A stretch of DNA of 43,034 nt from Bacteroidales bacterium. Its GTDB lineage: Bacteria; Bacteroidota; Bacteroidia; Bacteroidales; F082. The translations under genes and the position numbers were made by a program. The DNA lies in contig JABFQW010000093.1 of NCBI GenBank assembly GCA_013141455.1, forward strand, positions 1-43,034, in the 5' to 3' direction. Below the pieces are notes generated by a model. The model was given only the letters and a program-made list of their open reading frames with translations. It was not told the DNA's origin and ran no database searches. Below, one piece after another: positions 22,592 through 32,002 of this stretch; position 1 is the first letter of the stretch; every line of letters begins with the position of its first letter.

Positions 22592-24814
22592 TCACCTTCG
22601 GTTTCTTTTTCTCTTTTTCTCTGTGTCCTTAGTTTTTCGATCCATTTTATCCTTTCGGTTAAATATCCTGTTGAAAAAGCCTTTGGCACCGGTTTGCCGG
22701 TAGGGTTCACATTGCAGAAACAAATAAGCCTCATCGGTTAATCCGAAAGGAGTGAGGTAACTATGTCGCAATACCTTGTCATTTTCAATGCCTTTGATAA
22801 CCTTCGCGACAATTGGCAGGGCTAATGCCGATCCGGTTCCGTTGTTGCTGTTAAAATGAACATCCGGCGTGCTTCCGCCGACCCAGCTACCAACTACAAT
22901 ATCAGGCGTGTAGGCAATAAACCAGGCATCGGAATAGTTTTGTGCCGAACCGGTTTTTCCGGCGAGTGCCGCATCGATTCCATATTTACTGCGGATACTT
23001 CCTCCCGTTCCCTGATTGATGACCTGCTGCAAGATCGCCGTGATTGTTTGACTGGTTTCGGAGCTGAAAACTGTGACGGGCTCAATAGATTTGTTACTAT
23101 ACAGAACATTCCCGGCGGCATCGGTTATTTTATCGATCATAACCAAATCGTTCATCTGCCCGCGATTGGCGAAAGCACCATAGGCTCTCACAATCTCGTA
23201 AAGCGATACATCAAGTGTGCCTAATGCAATGGAAGGTGCATCGTCGGTAAATGGCGGAAAGTGTAACTTATTACAGGTATTGACGAGGTTTTCCCTTCCC
23301 ACTTTAAAGTATAAATCGACCGTTGGAAGGTTCATCGAATGGGTGAGCGCATACCAGAAAGCCACCGTACTATCCTGCGTTGATGAATGATCAAAATTTT
23401 GAGGATTCCAGCCCTCATACTCCGGATATTCCTTTTCTTTATTTTCGAGATATAAACAGGGTTCAATTCCTGATTCAAGGGCCGTAGCGTAAACAATTGG
23501 TTTAAAGGTTGAGGCAATCTGCCGGTGCGATAATACCATGTCAAAAGGTTGCGTACGGAAATGATTTCCTCCGATCCAGGCTATCACAGCGCCATTTTTG
23601 GGATTGGTGATGAGTACCGCAGCGTGCAGCATCTTGTAATAATGCCAAAGGCTGTCGTTTTTGCTGATTGTTTTTGTTTGAAACCCTTCCCAATCAAACA
23701 GACTGACTTCCTTTTTTATCTGGTCTTTTTCATAAGACCGGGAATTCTGCTTTTGTTTTTTCGACCATTGTTTTTTGATATTACGGTTGTCAAACTCCTT
23801 ATCAAGCAGTTTTTGCATAACGAGCAGATGATTTTTTACAGCTTCATTGGCCATCTCCTGAACCTTCATATTCAGGGTTGTATATATTTTCAGTCCGTCT
23901 TTTTCCAGATTATATGCTTTGCCCGTACTTATTTTGATGGCATCGAGATATTCAAGGGTTTTTTTCTTAACCTGATATACAAAATAGCCGGCAGGAGATT
24001 TTAAATCGAGATTTTCGTAGCGAAGATTCAGGGGCAGTTTTCTCAGACTGTCAGCTTCGATGGCCGATAAATATTGTTCCTTTTCCATCAAATTCAACAC
24101 CATGTTTCGACGAGTGATGGAGTTTTCGGGATTGAGTTGCGGATTAAAATAGGTATTTGCTTTCAACAAACCAACCAACACAGCCGATTCTTCGATGCGT
24201 AATTCACTGGCAGGCTTGTTAAAAAAACGGTGTGCTGCCGATTCAACCCCGTACAAATCTTCTCCGAAAGGCACCGAATTGAGATACAGCAAGATGAGCT
24301 CTTCTTTCGAATACACTTCTTCGATACGGGTGGCGATAATGATTTCCTTGATTTTATTCACAGCGATACTTAAAAACCCGAAATCATGGCGGCCATATAA
24401 ATTTTTAACCAATTGCTGCGTCAGCGTGCTACCGCCACCACCACTAATGTCGCCGAGCAAAATAGTTTTAAGAAAAACACGGAAATAACTACGGGTATCA
24501 TAGCCTTTGTGATCGAAAAAACGTTTGTCTTCAGTCGCGATCAGCGCGTTTTTAAGATGATCAGGAACCTGTTCCCAATTGATGTTGGTGCGGTTTTCGG
24601 CAAAGTATTTCCCAATGATGCTGTTATCGGATGAAAATACTAAGGAAGCCTCCTCGTTTTTTATGGAAGTCAGTGCGTTTTTATCCGGCAACGGGCCAAA
24701 TACTCCCTTAAACACCAATAAAAACACAAGTCCGATCAAAACAATAGCCGAAGTAAGAAACAAAACAACAGATGTTATAACGATTTTCAGTAGTTTCCGG
24801 TTTTTTTGGAACAT
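22592..24814 (-). CDS. Class A penicillin-binding protein (transglycosylase-transpeptidase)
   Basis: 740 residues. One N-terminal transmembrane helix (about 8-35), then the GT51 transglycosylase domain (about 60-240) with catalytic Glu95 in ATEDKRFFDH and GGSTLTQQLVKNL. The transpeptidase domain (about 390-690) has Ser435 in STFK, SMN at 493-495 and KTG at 620-622, all intact. It polymerises and cross-links peptidoglycan at the inner membrane. The basic tail KKRKRNRR ends the protein. It is most like the Bacteroidota PBP1A/1C-type enzymes of about this length; I do not assign mrcA or pbpC. It is a single-gene unit. Confidence 0.95.
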   Translation of the reverse strand: MFQKNRKLLKIVITSVVLFLTSAIVLIGLVFLLVFKGVFGPLPDKNALTSIKNEEASLVFSSDNSIIGKYFAENRTNINWEQVPDHLKNALIATEDKRFFDHKGYDTRSYFRVFLKTILLGDISGGGGSTLTQQLVKNLYGRHDFGFLSIAVNKIKEIIIATRIEEVYSKEELILLYLNSVPFGEDLYGVESAAHRFFNKPASELRIEESAVLVGLLKANTYFNPQLNPENSITRRNMVLNLMEKEQYLSAIEADSLRKLPLNLRYENLDLKSPAGYFVYQVKKKTLEYLDAIKISTGKAYNLEKDGLKIYTTLNMKVQEMANEAVKNHLLVMQKLLDKEFDNRNIKKQWSKKQKQNSRSYEKDQIKKEVSLFDWEGFQTKTISKNDSLWHYYKMLHAAVLITNPKNGAVIAWIGGNHFRTQPFDMVLSHRQIASTFKPIVYATALESGIEPCLYLENKEKEYPEYEGWNPQNFDHSSTQDSTVAFWYALTHSMNLPTVDLYFKVGRENLVNTCNKLHFPPFTDDAPSIALGTLDVSLYEIVRAYGAFANRGQMNDLVMIDKITDAAGNVLYSNKSIEPVTVFSSETSQTITAILQQVINQGTGGSIRSKYGIDAALAGKTGSAQNYSDAWFIAYTPDIVVGSWVGGSTPDVHFNSNNGTGSALALPIVAKVIKGIENDKVLRHSYLTPFGLTDEAYLFLQCEPYRQTGAKGFFNRIFNRKDKMDRKTKDTEKKRKRNRR

Positions 24815-25067
24815 ATATTCAGGGCTGAGGGATTAATCAATAAACTCCAAAGATACACTGCAAAGTATAAGTATTTCGTAATAAATAATATATGTCCATT
24901 TCTATTGGATTCTCAAGGGAAATTGGATGGCTATATATTATTTTGATATGCTGGCACAAAATATTAGTTACACAAAATGCCATTCCTTTTTCTAATGTTT
25001 TTATGTTGGTTTCAAGTGTCATCGAATTCAAACAGTAAAATCGTGTTACGAAGCAGTGTGCCGGCAG

Positions 25068-25230
25068 GTCTGAACGGCGAGCCAGTCAGGGCGTGAATGA
25101 CAAAACACAAGAAAATCCGGCAAAGGCATCCGCCTGCAAGGCGGTATGTTTATCTCGTCTTTTGGGACGAGATACTCCTTTGCCTGGATTTACTGTGTTT
25201 TGACAGAGTGCGGGGGAGCTTCGTTCAGAC
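25068..25230. repeat. 163-bp cloverleaf-forming inverted-repeat element
   Basis: The outer arms GTCTGAACG (25068-25076) and CGTTCAGAC (25222-25230) pair perfectly. A second stem, TGACAAAACACA (25098-25109) with TGTGTTTTGACA (25194-25205), pairs 11 of 12, and AAAATCCGGCAAAGG pairs with CCTTTGCCTGGATTT (25112-25126, 25177-25191) with one bulge. Inside sit two perfect hairpins: CCGCCT-gca-AGGCGG (25130-25144) and TATCTCGTC-n6-GACGAGATA (25151-25174). The result is a long stem ending in a double-hairpin head. No convincing gene lies within; reading frames here are shadows of the repeat. Either a MITE-like element or an RNA. Confidence 0.85.
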
Positions 25231-25564
25231 AAAAGGTTTTGGTCTTTTGCCTTTCAAAAGGACGAAAAAAACAGTTGAATTTTCTTCTTACTTTTTCCAC
25301 TATCGAAATGATTAGCGATATAAAACGTAACATCAATTTATATATATAATGATACGTTGCATTATACCAGCACATCAAAATATGATTCTGCCCATTTCTC
25401 CTTCTATCAGTTTTCGGAGTGGACTCAATGTTTAAATAGTATCATAAAGATTATCGTAATTTTGAATTTCCTTACCTGGTCTGAAATGTGGCACAAACTT
25501 TCATGGCTGAGAATGAAGGAAAAAAATAGAAAATGACTGACGCTGAATCACCTAAAAACTTGCC
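25231..25564. other. Intergenic gap upstream of rlmF
   Basis: 334 bp of AT-rich sequence between the cloverleaf element and the rlmF start. I see no gene. The short plus- and minus-strand reading frames across 25097-25378 have no family features and overlap the element. Confidence 0.45.
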
Positions 25565-26542
25565 ATGACGCAAATAAAGAAAGAACATCCGAAAGAAAAA
25601 TCGCGTTTGCATCCACGAAACAGGCACCGTGAACGCTATGATTTCACTGCTCTGATTGCATCATGTCCCGAACTCGCGAAATATGTAAGGTTGAATTTAT
25701 TCAACGATGAATCCATCGATTTCGCTGACCCGGAAGCGGTGAAAATGCTAAACATGGCACTGCTGAAGCACTTTTACGACATTGATAACTGGGATATTCC
25801 GCCACACTATTTGTGTCCGCCCATTCCAGGACGTGCCGATTATATCCATTATGCTGCTGATTTATTGCGAAGTAAAAACTATGGTAAAATCCCGGTCGGG
25901 AACCAGATTAAAATCTTAGACATCGGTGTTGGCGCCAATTGCGTGTATCCGATCATCGGAAACAAAGAATATGGATGGTCATTCATTGGTTCCGATATTG
26001 ATTCGGTCGCCATTGCATCGGCCAATAACATCATCGCATCTAATCCTTTGTTGAATGGAAAAATTGAATTGAGGTTGCAGGTGAATCCGAAAGACATTTT
26101 TTATGGCATCATGCGCAAAGACGAACCCATTGATCTTTCAATGTGCAATCCTCCATTTCATGCTTCATTGGCCGAAGCCCAATCAGGAACATTGCGTAAA
26201 CTTAATAATCTGAATCACGAAAAAATTACTGAACCCATCCTGAACTTCGGTGGTCAGCAGAATGAATTGTGGTGCGAAGGTGGAGAAGAACGGTTTGTGA
26301 ACGATATGATCCGGCAGAGCCGGCAGTTTCTCGATTCCTGTTTTTGGTTCACCACGCTGATTTCGAAACAATCGAACCTCAAAAGTGCGTATGAAACGCT
26401 CAGAAGAGCGAATGCCATTGAGGTACAAACCATTCCTATGGGACAGGGAAACAAAACGAGTCGTATGCTTGCCTGGACATTTCTGGAGCCCGATCAACAG
26501 AAAAAATGGGCTAATTCCAGATGGAGAATGCAAAAAAAATGA
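25565..26542 (+). CDS. rlmF: 23S rRNA (adenine-1618-N6)-methyltransferase
   Basis: 325 residues. The N-terminal family block is present (HPRNRHRERYDFTALIASCPELAKYV, then FADPEAVKMLNMALLKHFY and WDIPPHYLCPPIPGRADYIHY). The SAM-binding motif LDIGVGANCVYP lies at about 118-129 and the N6-adenine methylase motif NPPF at 195-198. This combination is unique to RlmF, which methylates A1618 of 23S rRNA. The basic N-terminus is expected. It is a single gene; the convergent C45 protein ends 64 bp away. Confidence 0.97.
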   Translation: MTQIKKEHPKEKSRLHPRNRHRERYDFTALIASCPELAKYVRLNLFNDESIDFADPEAVKMLNMALLKHFYDIDNWDIPPHYLCPPIPGRADYIHYAADLLRSKNYGKIPVGNQIKILDIGVGANCVYPIIGNKEYGWSFIGSDIDSVAIASANNIIASNPLLNGKIELRLQVNPKDIFYGIMRKDEPIDLSMCNPPFHASLAEAQSGTLRKLNNLNHEKITEPILNFGGQQNELWCEGGEERFVNDMIRQSRQFLDSCFWFTTLISKQSNLKSAYETLRRANAIEVQTIPMGQGNKTSRMLAWTFLEPDQQKKWANSRWRMQKK

Positions 26543-26606
26543 ATCCTGCACTTGCAAAAGCAGAATACTGTGAACTAACCTACTTTTTACTTCGTTTCAT
26601 TCGTGA

Positions 26607-28100
26607 TTACTTAACCAGCTTAAAGGTATCCAATCTTTCGCCTGATTGGATTTTGAGAAGGTAAAATCCCGACGGAAAAGCATCCAGATTTAGTTTATAA
26701 TTGGCGTCAGGGCTACTGTTTGTTTCAGAGAATAATTGCAAACCATTGATATCGTGTAAAGTGATGATGACTTCATTCTCAAGTTGATCAAGTCCTTTAA
26801 TAGTGAGTATGTCAGTAACAGGGTTTGGATATATTGAAAAGGTTTGTTTTGTGATCGGTGTTTCAGAAATATCAACAAATTCACTGAATAAATCACTAAT
26901 AGTGAATGAGATGGGCTGATTCTGGTATGCAGGTGAACCGTTTCCATAAACAGCAATTTTAAATAAATCGAATTCAGGCGCATATTGCATGAACTGTATA
27001 TTGTGTGCAAGATGTGAATGATCACGCATCAATTCCCAGTTCTCTGTTGAACTGATATTGGTTCCATCGCCAATATTATTAATAATGCTATTATATCTGG
27101 AACAGAAATGCATTGCATTGTTTCTTGCAATCTGGTAATTGGCTGTATATAAGTTGTCACCAGGGATGCTATCCGCAAAATTGTTGTACCTGAATGTCAG
27201 GTAAGGAGTCATGGGTGCTACTTCGGCAATCATGGCAATCAGGCTATCCTGAATTTCAGTGGATTTAGCAATGGCACTTATCAGATATCCATCAGCAAAT
27301 CCTTCTGATTGTTCCAACAGCACCGACCTTACATCCTGAACATTGTTTTTGCCATCCAAATTATAATCTGAATCTTCGATTGATTTTCGAAGTGAAAACC
27401 AAATGGGTTCGTATTGTTTGCCATGCGAAGTATTCCCATTAAAATCATCCATCATATTTTGAAAAACACCAATGTTTTGATTAAATCCTGAGAGCACACT
27501 AAACATACCGGCAAAACCAATGCTTAACCATCCCTGTTCATCAACCTCTGATGGAAGATGTATACAAATGATCTGGTTATTCACCAGATTTGAATTCACC
27601 TGCCAATCTAAATGGCGTGAGATAACAGATTTCCCATCAAGGTCGGTTCCATTTGTGGCATCGCCCCAACTTATCAAACACGAGCATCCCATACCGCTTG
27701 ATTGACCCAATAATTTTGAAATATCTAAAAATGAGTTGCTTATTAATAAATCAACATAATCCATTCCGGTGGAATTGGTTCCGGAGGAATCCATTCCGGC
27801 AATGATTGCCTGTGCTTCTACTACAAAAATTGAATCAAATTTCAAATCCTCACCTTCAGTAACCAGATTTCTTGCATTGATATAATATGATCCGAATTGT
27901 GGTTTTAAATAATTATTGAACAATACTGTGACTTCTGATCCCAAAAGTGAACCGTAGGCAAACCCACGTTCGTAATGCGATCCCCAGACTTTAATGATTT
28001 TGATATTGTTTGTGTCACCGATAATTGCTCCGTTAATCTGAGCATTCAAACCAACAGAACCGATAATCAGAAGAACTAAAAGTGTAATTTTTTTCATCAT
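26607..28100 (-). CDS. C45-type Ntn hydrolase/acyltransferase, T9SS-sorted
   Basis: 497 residues from the ATG at 28100 (or the adjacent one at 28097), giving signal peptide MMKKITLLVLLIIGSVGLNAQ; a further upstream frame adds 15 unlikely residues. The core matches the C45 (acyl-CoA:6-aminopenicillanate acyltransferase-like) family: GSHYERGFAYGSLLG, GMGCSCLISWGDAT, GKSVISRHLDWQ. A Cys (139, less likely 141) would become the N-terminal nucleophile after self-cleavage. The end (about 422-497) is a type A sorting domain, IYPNPVTDILTIKGL to SGFYLLKIQSGERLDTFKLVK. Such enzymes cleave amide or ester bonds of small acyl compounds, but the substrate here is unknown. Secreted or surface-bound. Confidence 0.85.
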   Translation of the reverse strand: MMKKITLLVLLIIGSVGLNAQINGAIIGDTNNIKIIKVWGSHYERGFAYGSLLGSEVTVLFNNYLKPQFGSYYINARNLVTEGEDLKFDSIFVVEAQAIIAGMDSSGTNSTGMDYVDLLISNSFLDISKLLGQSSGMGCSCLISWGDATNGTDLDGKSVISRHLDWQVNSNLVNNQIICIHLPSEVDEQGWLSIGFAGMFSVLSGFNQNIGVFQNMMDDFNGNTSHGKQYEPIWFSLRKSIEDSDYNLDGKNNVQDVRSVLLEQSEGFADGYLISAIAKSTEIQDSLIAMIAEVAPMTPYLTFRYNNFADSIPGDNLYTANYQIARNNAMHFCSRYNSIINNIGDGTNISSTENWELMRDHSHLAHNIQFMQYAPEFDLFKIAVYGNGSPAYQNQPISFTISDLFSEFVDISETPITKQTFSIYPNPVTDILTIKGLDQLENEVIITLHDINGLQLFSETNSSPDANYKLNLDAFPSGFYLLKIQSGERLDTFKLVK

Positions 28101-28333
28101 GGCATTGGGTTTTTTAGTTAGAAACACAGGAATGTAAAAGTACAATGAAATTTCAAATCAGTCAAATGCAGATTACTGTAAATATCAGGCGAAGTATATA
28201 AAAATCAAAAATGAAATGTAATACCCAAGATTTATTTTATTCAACAACATTTTCTTTGCGTCTTAGCGAGAGATTTAATTATGTATTTTTATTCGTTTTT
28301 ACGTTCACATTATAAATCATTAATTCCATCAAG

Positions 28334-29014
28334 ATGAGAAATTTATTTCGATTTGGTCTGCTTATTTTTCTAACAGGTTGTGCCATGTTTTCTTACAGTC
28401 AGGAGCAATGCAAGGTATTGAAACCTGAAATTTCAGGAACCTATGAAGGCAAATGCAAAAAGGGCCTGGCAAATGGTAAAGGTATCGCAATTGGAACCGA
28501 CCGTTACGAAGGTAAGTTCAGTAACGGTTTACCGCATGGCAAGGGGACTTACACCTGGTCAACAGGCGAAACATACACAGGTGAGTGGTTCAATGGGAAA
28601 CGCGATGGCGTTGGTGTTTATACCATGCATGTCAACGGAAAAGACAGTGTTCAGGATGGAATCTGGCAAAAAGACAAATTTGGGGGACCAAAACCCAAAA
28701 ATCCAGTTGTAATTTATAAAAGTGGTGTTGACCGATACAACTTTCAAAAAAACATTACTGCAAAAAACAGGGTATTGATCGATTTACTGCAGAATGGAAG
28801 CCGTAATATTGCCATATCAAATTTTCTAATAACCTGCTCGAGTGGTTATGAAACAAAAATCGGTGAATCGATTGGTTATGATGAAGTTACATTTCCTGTT
28901 ACAATCAAATTGTCCTACTCAACAATGAATAAGCTTCATACCATGCCGATTGAAGTTAAATTCGAATTCGAGATTTCTGAACCAGGCGACTGGACTGTTG
29001 AGCTAAATAATTAA
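28334..29014 (+). CDS. MORN-repeat protein, exported
   Basis: 226 residues. The N-terminus MRNLFRFGLLIFLTGCAMFSYSQE fits either a lipoprotein (LTGC) or an ordinary signal cut after SYSQ. Three MORN repeats follow at about 38-105 (GTYEGKCKKGLANGKG, DRYEGKFSNGLPHGKG, ETYTGEWFNGKRDGVG). The C-terminal half is a beta-rich domain that I do not recognise. MORN repeats mediate protein or lipid contacts. Nothing indicates a specific partner; the next gene is a barrel protein 97 bp downstream. Confidence 0.85.
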   Translation: MRNLFRFGLLIFLTGCAMFSYSQEQCKVLKPEISGTYEGKCKKGLANGKGIAIGTDRYEGKFSNGLPHGKGTYTWSTGETYTGEWFNGKRDGVGVYTMHVNGKDSVQDGIWQKDKFGGPKPKNPVVIYKSGVDRYNFQKNITAKNRVLIDLLQNGSRNIAISNFLITCSSGYETKIGESIGYDEVTFPVTIKLSYSTMNKLHTMPIEVKFEFEISEPGDWTVELNN

Positions 29015-29111
29015 TTTTCACTTGAAAACCGATTACTAATGTGCTAAAATATCTTTTTCTGCATACTGAAAGGTAATTGATTACGACAAAACAAAACAAA
29101 GCCACCTTTAT

Positions 29112-29756
29112 ATGAAATATTCCTACCTGATCATTTTGTTTTTTCCGATCATCCTTTTTGGTCAGCAATCGAAAGGATTTCTTGTTAAAACCATGATGTT
29201 TCAGGATATTTTTTATCAAAATCCAAATATTTTGATCGAGAAAAGATTGTATAAGAATTTCTCAATCGAATTTCTGGGTTCCTTGCGAAATGGAGCAGTC
29301 ACACTATCAAGCGGTGAAGGTCCTCCATTACCGAAATTTTATGATTGCCAGGGTTTCACACTTGGACTTTCGGCCAGGTATTATTTCATAAAAAACAAAA
29401 CTTCACCTAACTCCTGGTATGTTTCTGGGCTGATGCGTTATAATGATGTTTATATGAAAAATGTAGGATTTCATATTGGAGTGCATGGTTTTTCACGTGA
29501 AGTGAATGTGAACAGAAGTGGACCGGAGTTAGGATTCACCCTTGGCAGGCAGCTATTGATCGGTAAGTATATAACCACTGAATTTTATTGCGGAATGGGT
29601 ACTTACCTGCAGTTTTATGATGAAGAATATATTTCCGGAATAATTTCTGATCTACGGCAAAACGAGGTCTTTTTCACTTTCCGTCCGTACCTGGGCTGGA
29701 CAATAGGCTTTTTTATCCCGATGAATAAAAAATCTCATCAGGTTGATTCTGATTAA
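29112..29756 (+). CDS. Outer-membrane beta-barrel-like protein
   Basis: 214 residues with signal peptide MKYSYLIILFFPIILFGQQ. The body is alternating strands with aromatic ends (NILIEKRLYKNFSIEFLGSL, FTLGLSARYYFI, SWYVSGLMRYND, ELGFTLGRQLLIG, TTEFYCGMGTYLQF, FFTFRPYLGWTIGFFIPM), as in small outer-membrane barrels. It does not end in the classical terminal Phe but has a polar tail. The next gene starts 6 bp later, so the two are co-transcribed. Role unknown. Confidence 0.75.
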   Translation: MKYSYLIILFFPIILFGQQSKGFLVKTMMFQDIFYQNPNILIEKRLYKNFSIEFLGSLRNGAVTLSSGEGPPLPKFYDCQGFTLGLSARYYFIKNKTSPNSWYVSGLMRYNDVYMKNVGFHIGVHGFSREVNVNRSGPELGFTLGRQLLIGKYITTEFYCGMGTYLQFYDEEYISGIISDLRQNEVFFTFRPYLGWTIGFFIPMNKKSHQVDSD

Positions 29757-29762
29757 TATACG

Positions 29763-30227
29763 ATGATCATTTACTTAAAATTACTTCTTACACTTGCGGT
29801 AGCGTTCGCACTCATAAAGACTTTTATTTTCCGAAGGGAAAGTAAGGTATTTCTGATGATCATCACAACCGGAATGGCCGCCGGAGTTATTGCTGCCCTG
29901 TTTCCATATAAAACCGTTCAGTTAACAGGCATTGGAATTTATTTCGTTTTTGTTGCTTTGGCTTTCGTTTATGGCTTCACAGCAAATCATTTGAAACTTT
30001 CCGCAAGGTTGATCCTTTGTTTGATGGCCGCTCCCATTTTCATGTATTGGCTTTGGAGACTCAATCACTGGCATGGTAATGAATTGTTATTGCCTGTTTT
30101 CGTGCTGCTGGTTGGCTTATATGGATTATTTACCAGAGCAAAACTGAAAAATGAATCAGGCATCCTGATTATGCTGGCTGCCGATGCTATTGCTATAATT
30201 CTTGAGCACTGGATGAAATCGCATTGA
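29763..30227 (+). CDS. Small polytopic membrane protein, unknown
   Basis: 154 residues with about five transmembrane helices (residues 3-20, 30-48, 55-75, 80-100, 108-124, with a sixth weak one near the end). I recognise no family signature. It sits 6 bp after the barrel gene and 17 bp before the DUF1028 gene, so all three probably belong to one operon. Function unknown. Confidence 0.7.
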   Translation: MIIYLKLLLTLAVAFALIKTFIFRRESKVFLMIITTGMAAGVIAALFPYKTVQLTGIGIYFVFVALAFVYGFTANHLKLSARLILCLMAAPIFMYWLWRLNHWHGNELLLPVFVLLVGLYGLFTRAKLKNESGILIMLAADAIAIILEHWMKSH

Positions 30228-30244
30228 AATTTAATACCAATATT

Positions 30245-31246
30245 ATGAAATCAATTTTATTATCAATCGTTATTTCAATCCTGATTGTTGGTGCCGCGAG
30301 AGCGCAGGACACTTTTTCAATCGTGGCTGCTGACTCAACAACACGTGAAGTGGGAAGTGCCGGAGCTTCGTGCGTTGATTTGTTTGCGGCTGGTATTTCT
30401 GACATCGGTTTTCTGGGCGATTTGTTGCCCGACACCGGAACTATCAATACGCAGGCATATTATCTGGTGGCAAATCAGAACAATGCCAGAGCTAAGATGC
30501 GTGAAGGCTACACACCGGCCGAAATAATTGAATGGCTTTCAACAAATGATGTTCAGGGAAATTCGACCCGCCGACAATATGGAATTGTTGGATTTGGCGG
30601 CATTGATGTAAGCGCTGCCGCATTCACCGGAGCAAATTGTGATAATTACAAAAACCATAAAACAGGAAATATTAATGGGATTTATTACTCCATTCAAGGA
30701 AATATTTTACTTGGTCAGTTGGTGATCGATTCGATGGAATCGCGATTCAGAAAGGCGCAAGGGGATTTGGCTTGCCGGTTGATGGCTGCCTTGCAAGGTG
30801 CAAAAAGAGTAGGAGCCGATACGCGTTGTACGGCTGATGGAACTTCTTCGTTGTTTGCCTTCGTCAAAGTGGCACAACCTACCGATTCTTATGGAAATCC
30901 TTCGTTCTTTCTCGGTGTTCGTACGCACGACAATGCGCATATCGAACCCATCGATTCGTTACAAATTATTTTCGATGAACAACATTTCTGTGAAACAATA
31001 AGTATTTCTGAAAACCATAAGTATGAGATAAAAATATTTCCCAATCCGGCCGGAAATGAAATTAAAATCACCTTCGATCATTCCTTAATCGGTCAAATAT
31101 TCACTATTAAAGATCAATTGGCCAGACCATTAATTCAAGGTAAGATAAGTGAAATAAATCAACATGTCGACGTAAAGGAACTGTCTCCCGGATTATATAT
31201 GATTTGTGTTGATCCTATTCACTGGCAGCGTTTTCTGAAAAATTAA
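30245..31246 (+). CDS. DUF1028 Ntn-hydrolase-like protein, T9SS-sorted
   Basis: 333 residues from the ATG at 30245 (MKSILLSIVISILIVGAARAQD, signal peptide); the frame upstream begins only at a TTG that overlaps the previous gene. The DUF1028 domain starts immediately after the signal (DTFSIVAADSTTREVGSAGASCVD) and includes the ARAKMREGYTPAEIIEWL and QGNILLGQLVIDSME segments. Members look like N-terminal nucleophile hydrolases, and a Thr right after the signal could be the nucleophile. The C-terminus is a type A sorting domain, IFPNPAGNEIKITFDHSLIG to GLYMICVDPIHWQRFLKN. Reaction unknown. Confidence 0.9.
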   Translation: MKSILLSIVISILIVGAARAQDTFSIVAADSTTREVGSAGASCVDLFAAGISDIGFLGDLLPDTGTINTQAYYLVANQNNARAKMREGYTPAEIIEWLSTNDVQGNSTRRQYGIVGFGGIDVSAAAFTGANCDNYKNHKTGNINGIYYSIQGNILLGQLVIDSMESRFRKAQGDLACRLMAALQGAKRVGADTRCTADGTSSLFAFVKVAQPTDSYGNPSFFLGVRTHDNAHIEPIDSLQIIFDEQHFCETISISENHKYEIKIFPNPAGNEIKITFDHSLIGQIFTIKDQLARPLIQGKISEINQHVDVKELSPGLYMICVDPIHWQRFLKN

Positions 31247-31268
31247 TCATTGGTTTTATTGAATCAAC

Positions 31269-31820
31269 ATGAACGAACCCAAACACAAAACTTCTGTTCT
31301 CATCGATGGGATCTTTTTGCAACAAGCGATTGATAAAGTAATCGAAATTTATTCGGAATTAAAACCTGATCGTAAATTTATCAAGCCTGAATTACATTCA
31401 ATAATCGTGAACATACTGGATTGGTACGATAAAACCAAAACAATAAAAAAGACGATTAATTGCCATGTTTGGTTAAGTGAGGCATTCAATTCCGAAAGTA
31501 GGTTTACGATACATCCAACCAAAAATTCGGTTAAAACAGCAACCGGCAACCCGGTAAAAGTAGTCATTGAGAAAGCTAGCCTCATCGCACCAGAATTACT
31601 CGATCAGCTTGAAAATCAGGTAAATATTGGTGATGTGATACTTGTAGCCGACGATAGAATCTATGAACCTGCCCTGGATGCACTTTTTACCGAAGGATAT
31701 ACTGTTACGGTAATTATGCTGAATGAATGCGATGGAAGCGAAATGATCACCTCATTCGATTGGGGCGATATTTTGTATCCATTAGGAATGGCAATGGGTA
31801 TTAACAGGGATGAATTATAA
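31269..31820 (+). CDS. NYN/PIN-like hypothetical protein
   Basis: 183 residues, cytoplasmic. SVLIDGIFLQQAID at the start (Asp13 after the first strand) and GDVILVADDRIYEPALDALFTEGYTVTVIML (acidic pair near 126-127) resemble the two key blocks of NYN/LabA-like RNases: strand-D...GDxDxxPal..lr..G..V.V. The middle acidic residues are less clear, so the assignment is inferred. It lies 22 bp after the DUF1028 gene but in a different functional class. If real it would be an endoribonuclease. Confidence 0.6.
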   Translation: MNEPKHKTSVLIDGIFLQQAIDKVIEIYSELKPDRKFIKPELHSIIVNILDWYDKTKTIKKTINCHVWLSEAFNSESRFTIHPTKNSVKTATGNPVKVVIEKASLIAPELLDQLENQVNIGDVILVADDRIYEPALDALFTEGYTVTVIMLNECDGSEMITSFDWGDILYPLGMAMGINRDEL

Positions 31821-32002
31821 AACCCCGGCCATCAACACCTTCTGAAAAAGACGTTTTTGCTCCATATTGTCCGAAATGGATATCTTTGAACAATCGTAAT
31901 TTTCCGCGATTCATCGATAGCGGTCATTATAAAAAGACAGTAACAAACCCTGTCCGAATGAGTCAGCCGGGCAGGAATAGACACCATAAAAAACAGATCC
32001 TT

